Source of the DNA: an uncultured Lachnospiraceae bacterium
Lineage (GTDB): Bacteria; Bacillota; Clostridia; Lachnospirales; Lachnospiraceae
DNA: 64,000 nt
Reading direction: 5' to 3'
NCBI GenBank assembly: GCA_910588215.1
Contig: CAJUQJ010000020.1
Span: forward strand, 1-64,000
In this document: positions 18,003 through 26,549 of the stretch, piece after piece
How positions within the stretch are numbered: position 1 is the stretch's first letter
How the letters are laid out: every line of letters begins with the position of its first letter
Position numbers and translations under genes: made by a program
Notes under the pieces: generated by a model
Databases searched by the model: none
What the model was told of the DNA's origin: nothing
What the model saw: only the letters and a program-made list of their open reading frames with translations

Positions 18003-18163
18003 AAGGCAGTGCGCAGGGAAGAGGTTCAGGGCACATGCCAAACGACAGAGCGGATAGTCTGTGAAAAGAAGCCGGGTCTTACGGAGCGGTTACTCTTTTC
18101 AGATGATCATAGATAATCAATGTATATAGCAAGAAAAGGCATCTTTAATAGGAGGAAGAAATT

Positions 18164-20032
18164 ATGAGTAAAATTATCGGAATTGACTTGGGAACAACCA
18201 ACAGCTGTGTAGCGGTCATGGAAGGCGGTAAGCCGGCAGTCATCGCTAATACGGAAGGAGCAAGGACAACACCGTCCGTAGTGGCTTTTACAAAGACAGG
18301 CGAGAGACTTGTAGGTGAGCCGGCGAAGCGTCAGGCGGTTACTAACGCCGACAAGACCATCGCGTCTATCAAAAGAGATATGGGTACCGACAGAGGCCGT
18401 ACCATCGACGATAAGAAATATTCCCCGCAGCAGATCTCTGCTATGATTCTGCAGAAACTGAAAGCGGATGCCGAGAACTATCTGGGTGAGAAGGTGACGG
18501 AAGCTGTCATCACCGTTCCGGCATACTTCAATGATGCGCAGAGACAGGCGACTAAGGATGCCGGCAAGATCGCGGGTCTGGAAGTAAAGCGTATCATCAA
18601 CGAGCCTACGGCAGCAGCGCTGGCATACGGCCTTGACAATGAGAAAGAGCAGAAGATTATGGTATACGACTTGGGTGGCGGTACTTTTGACGTATCTATC
18701 ATCGAGATCGGTGACGGCGTGATCGAAGTACTTTCCACCAACGGCGATACCCGTCTGGGCGGCGACGATTTCGACCAGAAGGTGATCGACTGGATGTTAG
18801 CTGAGTTCAAGGCACAGGAAGGCGTGGATCTGTCTGGTGACAAGATGGCGCTGCAGAGACTGAAAGAGGCGGCTGAGAAGGCGAAGAAGGAGCTTTCTTC
18901 CGCGACGACGACCAATATCAACCTGCCGTTCATCACGGCTACGGCTGAGGGCCCGAAGCACTTTGACATGAACCTTACAAGGGCGAAATTTGACGAATTG
19001 ACACATGATCTGGTTGAGAAGACAGCTATCCCGGTACAGAATGCGATGAAGGATGCTGGTCTGACCAATTCCGATATCGGTCAGGTACTGCTGGTAGGCG
19101 GTTCCACACGTATCCCTGCGGTACAGGAGAAGGTAAGAATGCTGACAGGCAAAGAACCCAGCAAGTCCCTGAACCCTGACGAGTGTGTGGCGCTGGGTGC
19201 ATCTATCCAGGGCGGTAAGCTGGCAGGCGACGCGGGTGCAGGCGAGATCCTGCTTCTGGACGTGACACCGTTGTCTCTGTCCATCGAGACCATGGGCGGC
19301 GTAGCTACCAGACTGATCGAGAGAAATACGACGATCCCTACCAAGAAGAGCCAGATCTTCTCCACAGCGGCAGACAACCAGACAGCGGTTGACATCAACG
19401 TGGTGCAGGGTGAGAGACAGTTTGCGAAAGACAACAAGTCCCTCGGCCAGTTCAGACTGGACGGTATCCCGCCGGCAATGCGCGGTGTGCCGCAGATCGA
19501 AGTTACCTTCGATATCGATGCTAACGGTATCGTGAACGTTTCCGCGAAAGATCTGGGAACGGGTAAGGAACAGCACATCACCATCACGGCAGGTTCCAAT
19601 ATGTCCGACGACGAGATCGATAGAGCTGTCAAGGAAGCGGCTGAGTACGAGGCACAGGATAAGAAGCGGAAAGAAGCCATCGACACCAGGAACGAAGCGG
19701 ATTCCTTCGTATTCCAGACAGAGAAGGCCCTGGGGGAAGTGGGCGATAAGATTGACGCTTCCGATAAGGCAAACGTAGAGGCAGACTTGCAGGCAGTTAA
19801 GGATATTCTGGAAAAGACGAAAGACCAGGAGATGAACGACAGCCAGATCGACGAACTGAAAGCGGCAAAAGAAAAACTGACCAATTCCGCACAGGCGCTG
19901 TTCACGAAGATGTACGAGAACATGCAGCAGGCACAAGGCGGTCCGGATATGAGTAATATGGGCGGTGCAGATGCAGGTGCACAGGGCGGTGCAGCAGATG
20001 ATGTGGTAGACGGAGATTACAGAGAGGTCTAA
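18164..20032 (+). CDS. dnaK: Chaperone DnaK (Hsp70)
   Basis: A 622-residue Hsp70. The ATPase domain opens with IIGIDLGTTNSCVAVM, contains the phosphate loop MVYDLGGGTFDVSI and adenosine motif LLVGGSTRIP. The substrate domain starts near DVTPLSLSIETMGG and the lid is followed by a Gly/Ala-rich tail ending DVVDGDYREV. It lacks the ~24-residue insert of Gram-negative DnaK, as usual in Firmicutes. AGGAGG precedes the ATG. It works with GrpE and DnaJ encoded either side and is controlled through the CIRCE upstream of hrcA. Confidence 0.99.
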   Translation: MSKIIGIDLGTTNSCVAVMEGGKPAVIANTEGARTTPSVVAFTKTGERLVGEPAKRQAVTNADKTIASIKRDMGTDRGRTIDDKKYSPQQISAMILQKLKADAENYLGEKVTEAVITVPAYFNDAQRQATKDAGKIAGLEVKRIINEPTAAALAYGLDNEKEQKIMVYDLGGGTFDVSIIEIGDGVIEVLSTNGDTRLGGDDFDQKVIDWMLAEFKAQEGVDLSGDKMALQRLKEAAEKAKKELSSATTTNINLPFITATAEGPKHFDMNLTRAKFDELTHDLVEKTAIPVQNAMKDAGLTNSDIGQVLLVGGSTRIPAVQEKVRMLTGKEPSKSLNPDECVALGASIQGGKLAGDAGAGEILLLDVTPLSLSIETMGGVATRLIERNTTIPTKKSQIFSTAADNQTAVDINVVQGERQFAKDNKSLGQFRLDGIPPAMRGVPQIEVTFDIDANGIVNVSAKDLGTGKEQHITITAGSNMSDDEIDRAVKEAAEYEAQDKKRKEAIDTRNEADSFVFQTEKALGEVGDKIDASDKANVEADLQAVKDILEKTKDQEMNDSQIDELKAAKEKLTNSAQALFTKMYENMQQAQGGPDMSNMGGADAGAQGGAADDVVDGDYREV

Positions 20033-20084
20033 GCTGGCACGCACAAAGGCGGCGCAGATGAAGATAAAATGAAATTCAGGAATC

Positions 20085-20120
20085 CTTGGATGTCGAAACA
20101 CGGCATCCAAGAATTTCTAT
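20085..20120 (+). terminator. Hairpin terminator between dnaK and dnaJ
   Basis: CTTGGATG pairs with CATCCAAG, followed by AATTTCTATGTTTT. It probably lowers read-through into dnaJ rather than stopping it entirely, since no separate dnaJ promoter stands out. Confidence 0.6.
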
Positions 20121-20187
20121 GTTTTGTCAGGAAGCATATTTATAGAGACGGACTTTCTGAGTAGAGCAGATTTGGAGGATAATAAAT

Positions 20188-21366
20188 ATGGCGGAACAGA
20201 AACGGGATTATTATGAGGTGCTTGGAATCGAGAAGAATGCCGACGACGCCGCAATCAAAAAAGCATACAGAGTTCTGGCTAAGAAATATCATCCGGATAT
20301 GAATCCCGGCGATGCGGAAGCTGAGAAGAAATTTAAAGAGGCTTCCGAGGCGTATGCAGTCTTGAGCGATCCTGAGAAGAGGCGACAGTACGACCAGTAC
20401 GGTCATGCGGCCTTTGACGGTGCGGGCGGACCTGGCGGTTTCGGCGGCTTTGATTTCAACAGCGCAGATTTTTCAGATATTTTCGGTGATATTTTTGGTG
20501 ATATCTTCGGCGGCGGGCGCCGTGGAGGCAGGAGCAACGGTCCCATGAAGGGGGCGAATATCCGGTCCAGTGTGCGGATCACTTTCGAGGAAGCGGTATT
20601 TGGCGTGGAGAAGGAGATCGAGCTGACACTGAAGGATGAGTGTACAGCCTGTCATGGAACCGGGGCGAAGTCCGGGACCAGCCCGGAGACGTGTTCTAAG
20701 TGCGGCGGCAAGGGTCAGGTGGTATTTACTCAGCAGTCCTTCTTCGGCACGGTCAGAAATGTGCAGACTTGTCCGGATTGTCACGGAACCGGTAAAGTCA
20801 TCAAGGATAAGTGCCCGGACTGCCGGGGTACAGGATTTATTGCCAACAGAAAGAAGATTCAGGTGTCCATCCCTGCCGGAATTGATAACGGACAGTGCGT
20901 CCGCATACGTGACAAAGGGGAACCGGGGACAAACGGTGGCCCGAGAGGGGATCTGCTGGTAGAAGTCATTGTGGGCAGACATCCCATCTTCCAGCGGCAG
21001 GATGAGAACATATACTCTACCGTACCGATGTCCTTTGCCATCGCAGCATTGGGCGGTGAGATCGTGATCGATACAGTGGATGGCAAGGTGATCTACGATG
21101 TGAAAGCCGGGACCCAGACTGACACAAAGGTGCGTCTGAAGGGTAAGGGTGTTCCTTCTTTACGCAACAAGGACATACGGGGTGACCACTATGTAACGTT
21201 GGTAGTTCAGGTGCCGGATAAACTCTCCCATGAGGCGAAAGATCTACTGCGGAAATTCGATGAAGAGACAGGCGATACTCTGAGTGCCGCGAAGAATGTT
21301 ACATCCAGGAAGGCTGAGGAGGCACCGATGGGTAAGGGAAGAGGAAAGAAGAAACTCTGGAAATAA
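20188..21366 (+). CDS. dnaJ: Chaperone DnaJ (Hsp40)
   Basis: A 392-residue type I Hsp40 that delivers clients to DnaK and stimulates its ATPase. It has a J-domain with the HPD motif (KYHPDMNPG), a Gly/Phe-rich linker with repeated DIFGDIFG units, and four zinc-binding repeats (CTACHGTG, CSKCGGKG, CPDCHGTG, CPDCRGTG). The C-terminal substrate domain ends in a basic tail (GKGRGKKKLWK). GGAGG lies ahead of the ATG. It completes the hrcA-grpE-dnaK-dnaJ order typical of Clostridia. Confidence 0.99.
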   Translation: MAEQKRDYYEVLGIEKNADDAAIKKAYRVLAKKYHPDMNPGDAEAEKKFKEASEAYAVLSDPEKRRQYDQYGHAAFDGAGGPGGFGGFDFNSADFSDIFGDIFGDIFGGGRRGGRSNGPMKGANIRSSVRITFEEAVFGVEKEIELTLKDECTACHGTGAKSGTSPETCSKCGGKGQVVFTQQSFFGTVRNVQTCPDCHGTGKVIKDKCPDCRGTGFIANRKKIQVSIPAGIDNGQCVRIRDKGEPGTNGGPRGDLLVEVIVGRHPIFQRQDENIYSTVPMSFAIAALGGEIVIDTVDGKVIYDVKAGTQTDTKVRLKGKGVPSLRNKDIRGDHYVTLVVQVPDKLSHEAKDLLRKFDEETGDTLSAAKNVTSRKAEEAPMGKGRGKKKLWK

Positions 21367-21700
21367 ATAGAACGCGATGAAATGCACTTTTCTGTAATGA
21401 CAGGGAAGTGCATATTTGATTCTACTGTTAGCCGATCTATTGCTTTGCAAATGTGACAGTTCCCTCACACAGCTTGTAGATTATTTCATGTCTGAATTGT
21501 TGCTTGCAAACTGAAAAAATGTCCGAAGATATTGAAAATAGTACTGATCATTGCTATGATTATTATGTTTGTGGGATACGGTCATCAGTGAAAAAACGGA
21601 CTCGGAAGAAGGCATTTTATCATACTTAATAAGACTGGAAATGGAAAGTCGTTTTTAATATGTGTCGTGCTCAAGTGAAGTGAAAGGAACGGATGTAGCT
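21367..21700 (+). other. Intergenic region with repeat fragment and decayed membrane-peptide frame
   Basis: No intact gene. Positions 21470-21505 resemble the right end of the inverted-repeat element at 37235-37409. Positions 21511-21591 stay open in one frame and encode LKKCPKILKIVLIIAMIIMF followed by VGYGHQ and a stop. This hydrophobic stretch is reminiscent of the N-termini of the small membrane-anchored proteins before the other two subtilisins, but it has no good start codon. Confidence 0.45.
21470..21505. repeat. Partial copy of the inverted-repeat element (copy C)
   Basis: About 36 bases (CAGCTTGTAGATTATTTCAT and onward) align with the right end of the 37235-37409 element with a few transitions. 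The left end is not recognisable, so it is a truncated or decayed copy. Confidence 0.6.
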
Positions 21701-24700
21701 ATGAGAATAAAGAAACTAAGCAGGATTATGGGATCGTTTGTGCTTTCGGCGGCTTTGCTGGCTGAACCTGTTGGGAGCATGCCGGTGATATATGCGCAGG
21801 AGGAACAGGTAGCAGAGCAGGATAATACGGATTCTTCAGATTCGCAGCAGGAAATACAGGACAGTAATGAGCAGGACGATGTGGATGAGGAAACGCTGAA
21901 GACAGAGGAGAATAAGGACACGGAAGGGGAACTGCCGACAGATACCGATTTGGATGAGCAGCCTGATGAAAATGGTGAAGAAGTGGAGAAAGAAGAACCA
22001 GACTCTTCAGAGGGAAATGTGGGAGAAGAGACGGATTCACTGGAAGAAGACACAGAGGAGGAAGTCGGTGATAGTGATGATATAGACGGCTCTCTGGAAG
22101 ATGATGCGGTTGAAGATACAAATGAGGAAGATGAGAATGCTTCCGATAGAGAAGATGACAGCACTGCCGAAGAAGAATCTGAGATGGAAGCCGTGGACGA
22201 GTTGTTCTCTGATATGCCTGCCGGATATCAGCTTACATCCTTGCAGCGGGAATGGAAGGCAGATATGGCAGATGCGGTTGACCAGCTGCAGGACAGCGAT
22301 GAAGGAGTGGACTTTGCCAGCGGACGAGTGGTCACTTTCGCAGATAGCCGCGAGGAGGCTGAGATGATCGCCGAAGCGTATCATGCGGAAATAGAAACCT
22401 TTGAAATGGGGGTCTTGACTTTAAAGCTTGGTGAGGGCAGAACGGTAAAAGAGGCAGTGAAAGCGGCAGCATCTCAGGACAATGCTCTGCCGGCAGTATG
22501 GCCGGATTACCGCCGTGAACTGTACGGTGAGATGAGCTTTGAAGTGGAGGATGATACACCTTCCGTGGAAACTTATGCGGAGGTTTTTGACGAACTGTAT
22601 GGGGAACGTGATCCTTATCTGGATTCGGCCAGTGACCGGTATCAATGGTTTCATACGGTCATAGGTTCGCCCTATGCGTGGGATGCCGGGTACACAGGAC
22701 AATCGGTCACAGTGGGTGTTATCGACAGTGGTGTTAGCCCGAATCCAGATCTGGATGCTAACGTGAGCGGTAGATATGATTTCTGTGACGGAACACCTGA
22801 TGCGCTGGATTGCCGGCAACACGGAACGCATGTAGCCGGAATCATAGCAGCTCTGGCAAATGGTACTGAGGGAACAGGCGTTGCACCGGATGCGAAGATT
22901 TTTAACGCCAAAGTGTTCGGAGAGGACGCGTCAAAAAGCGGTTATGATTCCACTATCATGCGGGCGATCCTTTACCTGATCAGTGAAGAGGATAACGCTA
23001 CCGAAGAAGTGAATGCAGAAGCACCCAGAGTGGATATCATCAATATGAGTCTCGGAGGATCCGGAGACACCTCCGGGTTTCAGGCAGTAATTGACAAGGC
23101 GCATGCCAAAGGTGTTATCGTGTTTGCTGCCACAGGAAATGACGGTGATCTGGCAATGATGTATCCGGCGTCTTACGAGCATGTTATTGCAGTGTCGGCT
23201 ACGGATAAAACTAACGAGCGAGCTTATTTCGCCAACTATGGGTCGATCACTGACTTGTCGGCTCCCGGGGTGAATATCTGGGCAACTTATGTAGATGGGA
23301 ACGGTAACTTTGGCTATGCTTCTTTGCAGGGCACTTCCATGTCGTGTCCGGTCGCAGCAGGACAGGCGGCGATCATTCTGTCCGGGCAGTCAGATCTTCC
23401 GGCGTTACAGGGGAAGACGGGTGCACAGAGAGTGGATGCACTGGAAGCCATTATGAAAGAGAATACGGTTCCTGCCGGAAACGGCATGGGCAGAGGTATT
23501 ACGAGCCTGACAAAAGTATTTAAGCTGACAACGGCTTCTGCGAAGCCGAATGCACCGAGTATCAGCATTGTGGATAATTCCGGGGACGCAGGACAGTCGG
23601 TGCAGGTAACGATCAAGGCGCAGGTTGGCATGAAGCTGTGTTATACTACCAACGGTAAGACTCCTGTCTATAAGAATGAAACGGCGGGAGCGGGTACCGT
23701 CTTTGTGGATGATGATACGGTGACTTTTACGATAGATGGCACACAGGCGGCGCAGGGGACAGTGAAGGCGTTTGCCATCAATGAAGCGGGTGTGGTCAGT
23801 CAGACGAAGTCCGGAAAGTATAAGCTGACTCCCTACGTCAAGACAATCACGGTCACGGGCTCTACAAGAGTAGAGAAAGGAAAAAGTATTCGCCTTACGG
23901 CAGCTGTTGCACCTTCCTATGCGGCAGATAAGACAGTGATATGGAACTTGGAAGATGCGGCGGGACAATCGGTGGACTCTGCTAAGATCAAGATTGATGC
24001 GAAAGGCAAGATCACGACGACAGAGAATGCGGATCCTGGAATTTATACGGTGATCGTGAAGGCGCGGGATAAAGGAGGAGTGGAGAGTACATGCGAGATT
24101 GAAGTCATAGAGAAGGGCCGTGCGCTCAGCAGCCTTATTTTTGACAAGGCAGGGAGTAATACAAAGCAGGAACTGTGGATCACGAAAGATGTAGCGGAAC
24201 CGACACTGAACCTGGCAGAGCAGCTGATCGCGAAGGAAAAGGATGCAGAGGGAAATTCGATACTGATTGCTAAAGATACACTGGACAGATATGTGACATG
24301 GTCAAGCAGCAAACCAACGGTCGCGGTAGTGGATGGAAAGGGAGTAGTAACTGCAAAAAGTGCAGGAAGCGCGACGATCACGGCTAAGGCGAAGGACAAC
24401 GGCAATAAGAAGGCAACGATTAAAGTTACTGTGAAACAGGGTATTACGGACATTACGATTACAACGGCGGGCGGTAAGACAGAAGCCGGGCTCTTTACGG
24501 TGGCGGCGGGTAAAAGCATGACTCTCAAGGCAATAGTGAATCCAACTCGACCAACCAACAAAAAAGTGAATTGGAGTATCAGCCCCCAGACAGAGAACGT
24601 GAAGATCGGTCTCACTACCGGCAAGATATCTGTTGCGAAAGGTACGCCTACCGGAAGCTATATGGTAACGGCAGCGGCAGTAGACGGTAAAGGAGCAACT

Positions 24701-25984
24701 GCGGTACAAGAGGTGAAGGTGTACGGCGGGGCTATCGGAAACGTCAGTCTGAGTGAGAAGAAAGCAACTCTCTATACAAAGAAGGTAGATGAAACCAAAA
24801 CAAATACGAAGACGATAACCGCGACGTTGACGGGAGCGAACGGCACAACAGAGTTCGATCCTAATGCCTATACTGTTACGAGCAGCAATACGTCTGTTGT
24901 AAGAGCAGAGACGGAAAGAGGCATTGATGGTAAAATACAGATCATACTTACTGCGGTGGGAGAGAAGTACGGTAAGGCGAAAGTGACAGTCGCTGCTACG
25001 GACGGAAGTAATAAGAAAGCAGTGTGTACAGTAACGGTAAGCGGAGGAATCAAGAGCGTGTCCCTACGGGACGATAATGGTATAAAAGCCGGAAACCAAA
25101 CATTGTTCAGAACGGCCGGAGCCGCCGGTAAAGCACCCGAAAGCAAAACGCTGAAGGCTGTCATCACAGGGTCTGATGGAGCCAATACCGAGGCATATGA
25201 TGTACAGAGCAGTAATCCGGCATTGGTGAAGGTGTCGGTAGACAAAACTACGAATGAGGTAACACTGCATGCTGGCGGAAAATCCACCGGTAAGGCGAAG
25301 ATCACGCTGAAGGCCACCGACGGAAGTGGCAAGAAAGCGTCTGTCAATGTAACAGTGATCAATCCGCCTTCGGGGATCAGCATCGCTCCCAAAGCAGGTA
25401 AGACTCGTTATGTTGTGCCGGGAAAGAGCGTACAGCTGACTGCCGCTTTGGAGACAGAGTATGGACAGATCACTAATAAGAAAGTAAAGTGGAGCATTGA
25501 TAATGAGGCATCTGGTCTGGGGATCACCGTCAATTCTTCCGGTAAGGTATTTATTCCTGACCTGATAAGTACTTTTCTGGAAAACTGGCAGGCAAACAAG
25601 CTGACAGGGCCAATATTCAATTTTGAGGTATATGCGACAACTTGTGACGGGAGCGGATTGCGGGCTTCCTATGCGCTATGTCTGCGACAGCCGGTAACGC
25701 ATCTTACGATGACGACATCCGAGAAGGAAAAACAGGTCTACATTCTTCATGCGGTGCCCTTCACCTCTGACTGTACATCACCTATGTCATGTACGTCTTC
25801 TTCATTGGAGACAGCATCGCCTTCTATTGTTTATACACCGTATGATCCGGTTAAGAAAACAGGCGGCAGTGGCTTTATTATGTTCATGGCTACAAAACCG
25901 GGTAAAGCAACCTTTACGATCAAGGCGCTGGATTCGTCAGAGCAGGTGTTTGAGTCGGAGTGGACATTTGTGGAAAAGAAGTGA
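21701..25984 (+). CDS. Secreted subtilisin-like (S8) serine protease 1 with BIG2-like repeats
   Basis: A 1,427-residue secreted protease. It has a signal peptide ending near VIYA, an acidic Glu/Asp/Ser spacer of ~130 residues, then an I9-like propeptide (ADSREEAEMIAEAYHAEIET to LPAVWPDYRREL). The S8 domain is complete: Asp342 in VIDSGVS, His374 in QHGTHVAG, Asn480 in ATGNDGD and Ser546 in GTSMSCP. A chitobiase C-terminal-like module (LCYTTNGKTPVYKN) and BIG2-like repeats follow. No sortase or S-layer anchor is visible. ATG at 21701 gives a proper signal peptide; the frame is open further upstream. It is first of three paralogues in tandem. Unlike the other two, no intact small propeptide-like gene precedes it. 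Confidence 0.9.
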   Translation: MRIKKLSRIMGSFVLSAALLAEPVGSMPVIYAQEEQVAEQDNTDSSDSQQEIQDSNEQDDVDEETLKTEENKDTEGELPTDTDLDEQPDENGEEVEKEEPDSSEGNVGEETDSLEEDTEEEVGDSDDIDGSLEDDAVEDTNEEDENASDREDDSTAEEESEMEAVDELFSDMPAGYQLTSLQREWKADMADAVDQLQDSDEGVDFASGRVVTFADSREEAEMIAEAYHAEIETFEMGVLTLKLGEGRTVKEAVKAAASQDNALPAVWPDYRRELYGEMSFEVEDDTPSVETYAEVFDELYGERDPYLDSASDRYQWFHTVIGSPYAWDAGYTGQSVTVGVIDSGVSPNPDLDANVSGRYDFCDGTPDALDCRQHGTHVAGIIAALANGTEGTGVAPDAKIFNAKVFGEDASKSGYDSTIMRAILYLISEEDNATEEVNAEAPRVDIINMSLGGSGDTSGFQAVIDKAHAKGVIVFAATGNDGDLAMMYPASYEHVIAVSATDKTNERAYFANYGSITDLSAPGVNIWATYVDGNGNFGYASLQGTSMSCPVAAGQAAIILSGQSDLPALQGKTGAQRVDALEAIMKENTVPAGNGMGRGITSLTKVFKLTTASAKPNAPSISIVDNSGDAGQSVQVTIKAQVGMKLCYTTNGKTPVYKNETAGAGTVFVDDDTVTFTIDGTQAAQGTVKAFAINEAGVVSQTKSGKYKLTPYVKTITVTGSTRVEKGKSIRLTAAVAPSYAADKTVIWNLEDAAGQSVDSAKIKIDAKGKITTTENADPGIYTVIVKARDKGGVESTCEIEVIEKGRALSSLIFDKAGSNTKQELWITKDVAEPTLNLAEQLIAKEKDAEGNSILIAKDTLDRYVTWSSSKPTVAVVDGKGVVTAKSAGSATITAKAKDNGNKKATIKVTVKQGITDITITTAGGKTEAGLFTVAAGKSMTLKAIVNPTRPTNKKVNWSISPQTENVKIGLTTGKISVAKGTPTGSYMVTAAAVDGKGATAVQEVKVYGGAIGNVSLSEKKATLYTKKVDETKTNTKTITATLTGANGTTEFDPNAYTVTSSNTSVVRAETERGIDGKIQIILTAVGEKYGKAKVTVAATDGSNKKAVCTVTVSGGIKSVSLRDDNGIKAGNQTLFRTAGAAGKAPESKTLKAVITGSDGANTEAYDVQSSNPALVKVSVDKTTNEVTLHAGGKSTGKAKITLKATDGSGKKASVNVTVINPPSGISIAPKAGKTRYVVPGKSVQLTAALETEYGQITNKKVKWSIDNEASGLGITVNSSGKVFIPDLISTFLENWQANKLTGPIFNFEVYATTCDGSGLRASYALCLRQPVTHLTMTTSEKEKQVYILHAVPFTSDCTSPMSCTSSSLETASPSIVYTPYDPVKKTGGSGFIMFMATKPGKATFTIKALDSSEQVFESEWTFVEKK

Positions 25985-26088
25985 CTTTTTATATCCATTT
26001 ATGTTGTAAGACTTTAATTTGTGAAACGGATATGCTATCATTATTAATGGTATGTAAAACATAGATTATGGTTGAAGGAGGTGAGAAA

Positions 26089-26502
26089 TTGAAAATCAAA
26101 AGAGTGATTGTTGCGATCGGTCTTATTCTGCTCACCGTGGCCGGAGTCGTTGGTTGTGGTAGAAAGCGTGAACGTATCGAAATCAATGAATTAGCAGCGA
26201 ACAGCGTAGAAGGAGAATTGATAGCTCTTCCGGTGTCTGAGAAAGAGACGGCTGCTACATCTGCTGAGGAGTCTGCGGACGGCGAATCAGAAGAAGCTAC
26301 ACAGTTGACTGCTTTGGCAGAAGACCTGCAGGAGGCTGAGCGAATTGCCGATTTATATGACATTGAACTCGATAGCTTTTCTTATGGAGTTGCTACTTAT
26401 ATAACTGATAAAGACGCGAAAGAGCTTATGGATTTGGGAGAGGAGAATGATTACCCTACATTGGCTCCGATTTATAAGAATGAACTCCATACATCACAGT
26501 AA
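26089..26502 (+). CDS. Small lipoprotein with subtilisin-propeptide-like domain
   Basis: A 137-residue lipoprotein. The TTG start at 26089 follows a perfect AAGGAGGTGA; an ATG at 26068 lies before that site and is rejected. The signal sequence ends in the lipobox VVGC, so the protein would be lipid-anchored outside the cell. After a Ser/Glu-rich linker, the last ~60 residues (LQEAERIADLYDIELDSFSY ... NDYPTLAPIYKNEL) match the layout of the neighbouring proteases' propeptides: EEAE-x-IA-x-x-Y, a hydrophobic G-V-A strand and a final P-x-x-P/W-x-Y. It lies 47 bases before protease 2, surely co-transcribed. Likely a tethered propeptide that folds or inhibits the protease in trans; this is inference. 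Confidence 0.75.
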   Translation: MKIKRVIVAIGLILLTVAGVVGCGRKRERIEINELAANSVEGELIALPVSEKETAATSAEESADGESEEATQLTALAEDLQEAERIADLYDIELDSFSYGVATYITDKDAKELMDLGEENDYPTLAPIYKNELHTSQ

Positions 26503-26549
26503 CAATATGGTTACAAAAGTTGGAAAAATAGAAAAAGAGGGGAAGAAAG

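Noticed and set aside
16785..20110. Antisense frames of 418 and 437 codons opposite hrcA/grpE and dnaK
   Set aside because: They lie entirely opposite well-supported genes, are rich in Cys, His and Leu without domains, and follow from codon bias of the sense strand.
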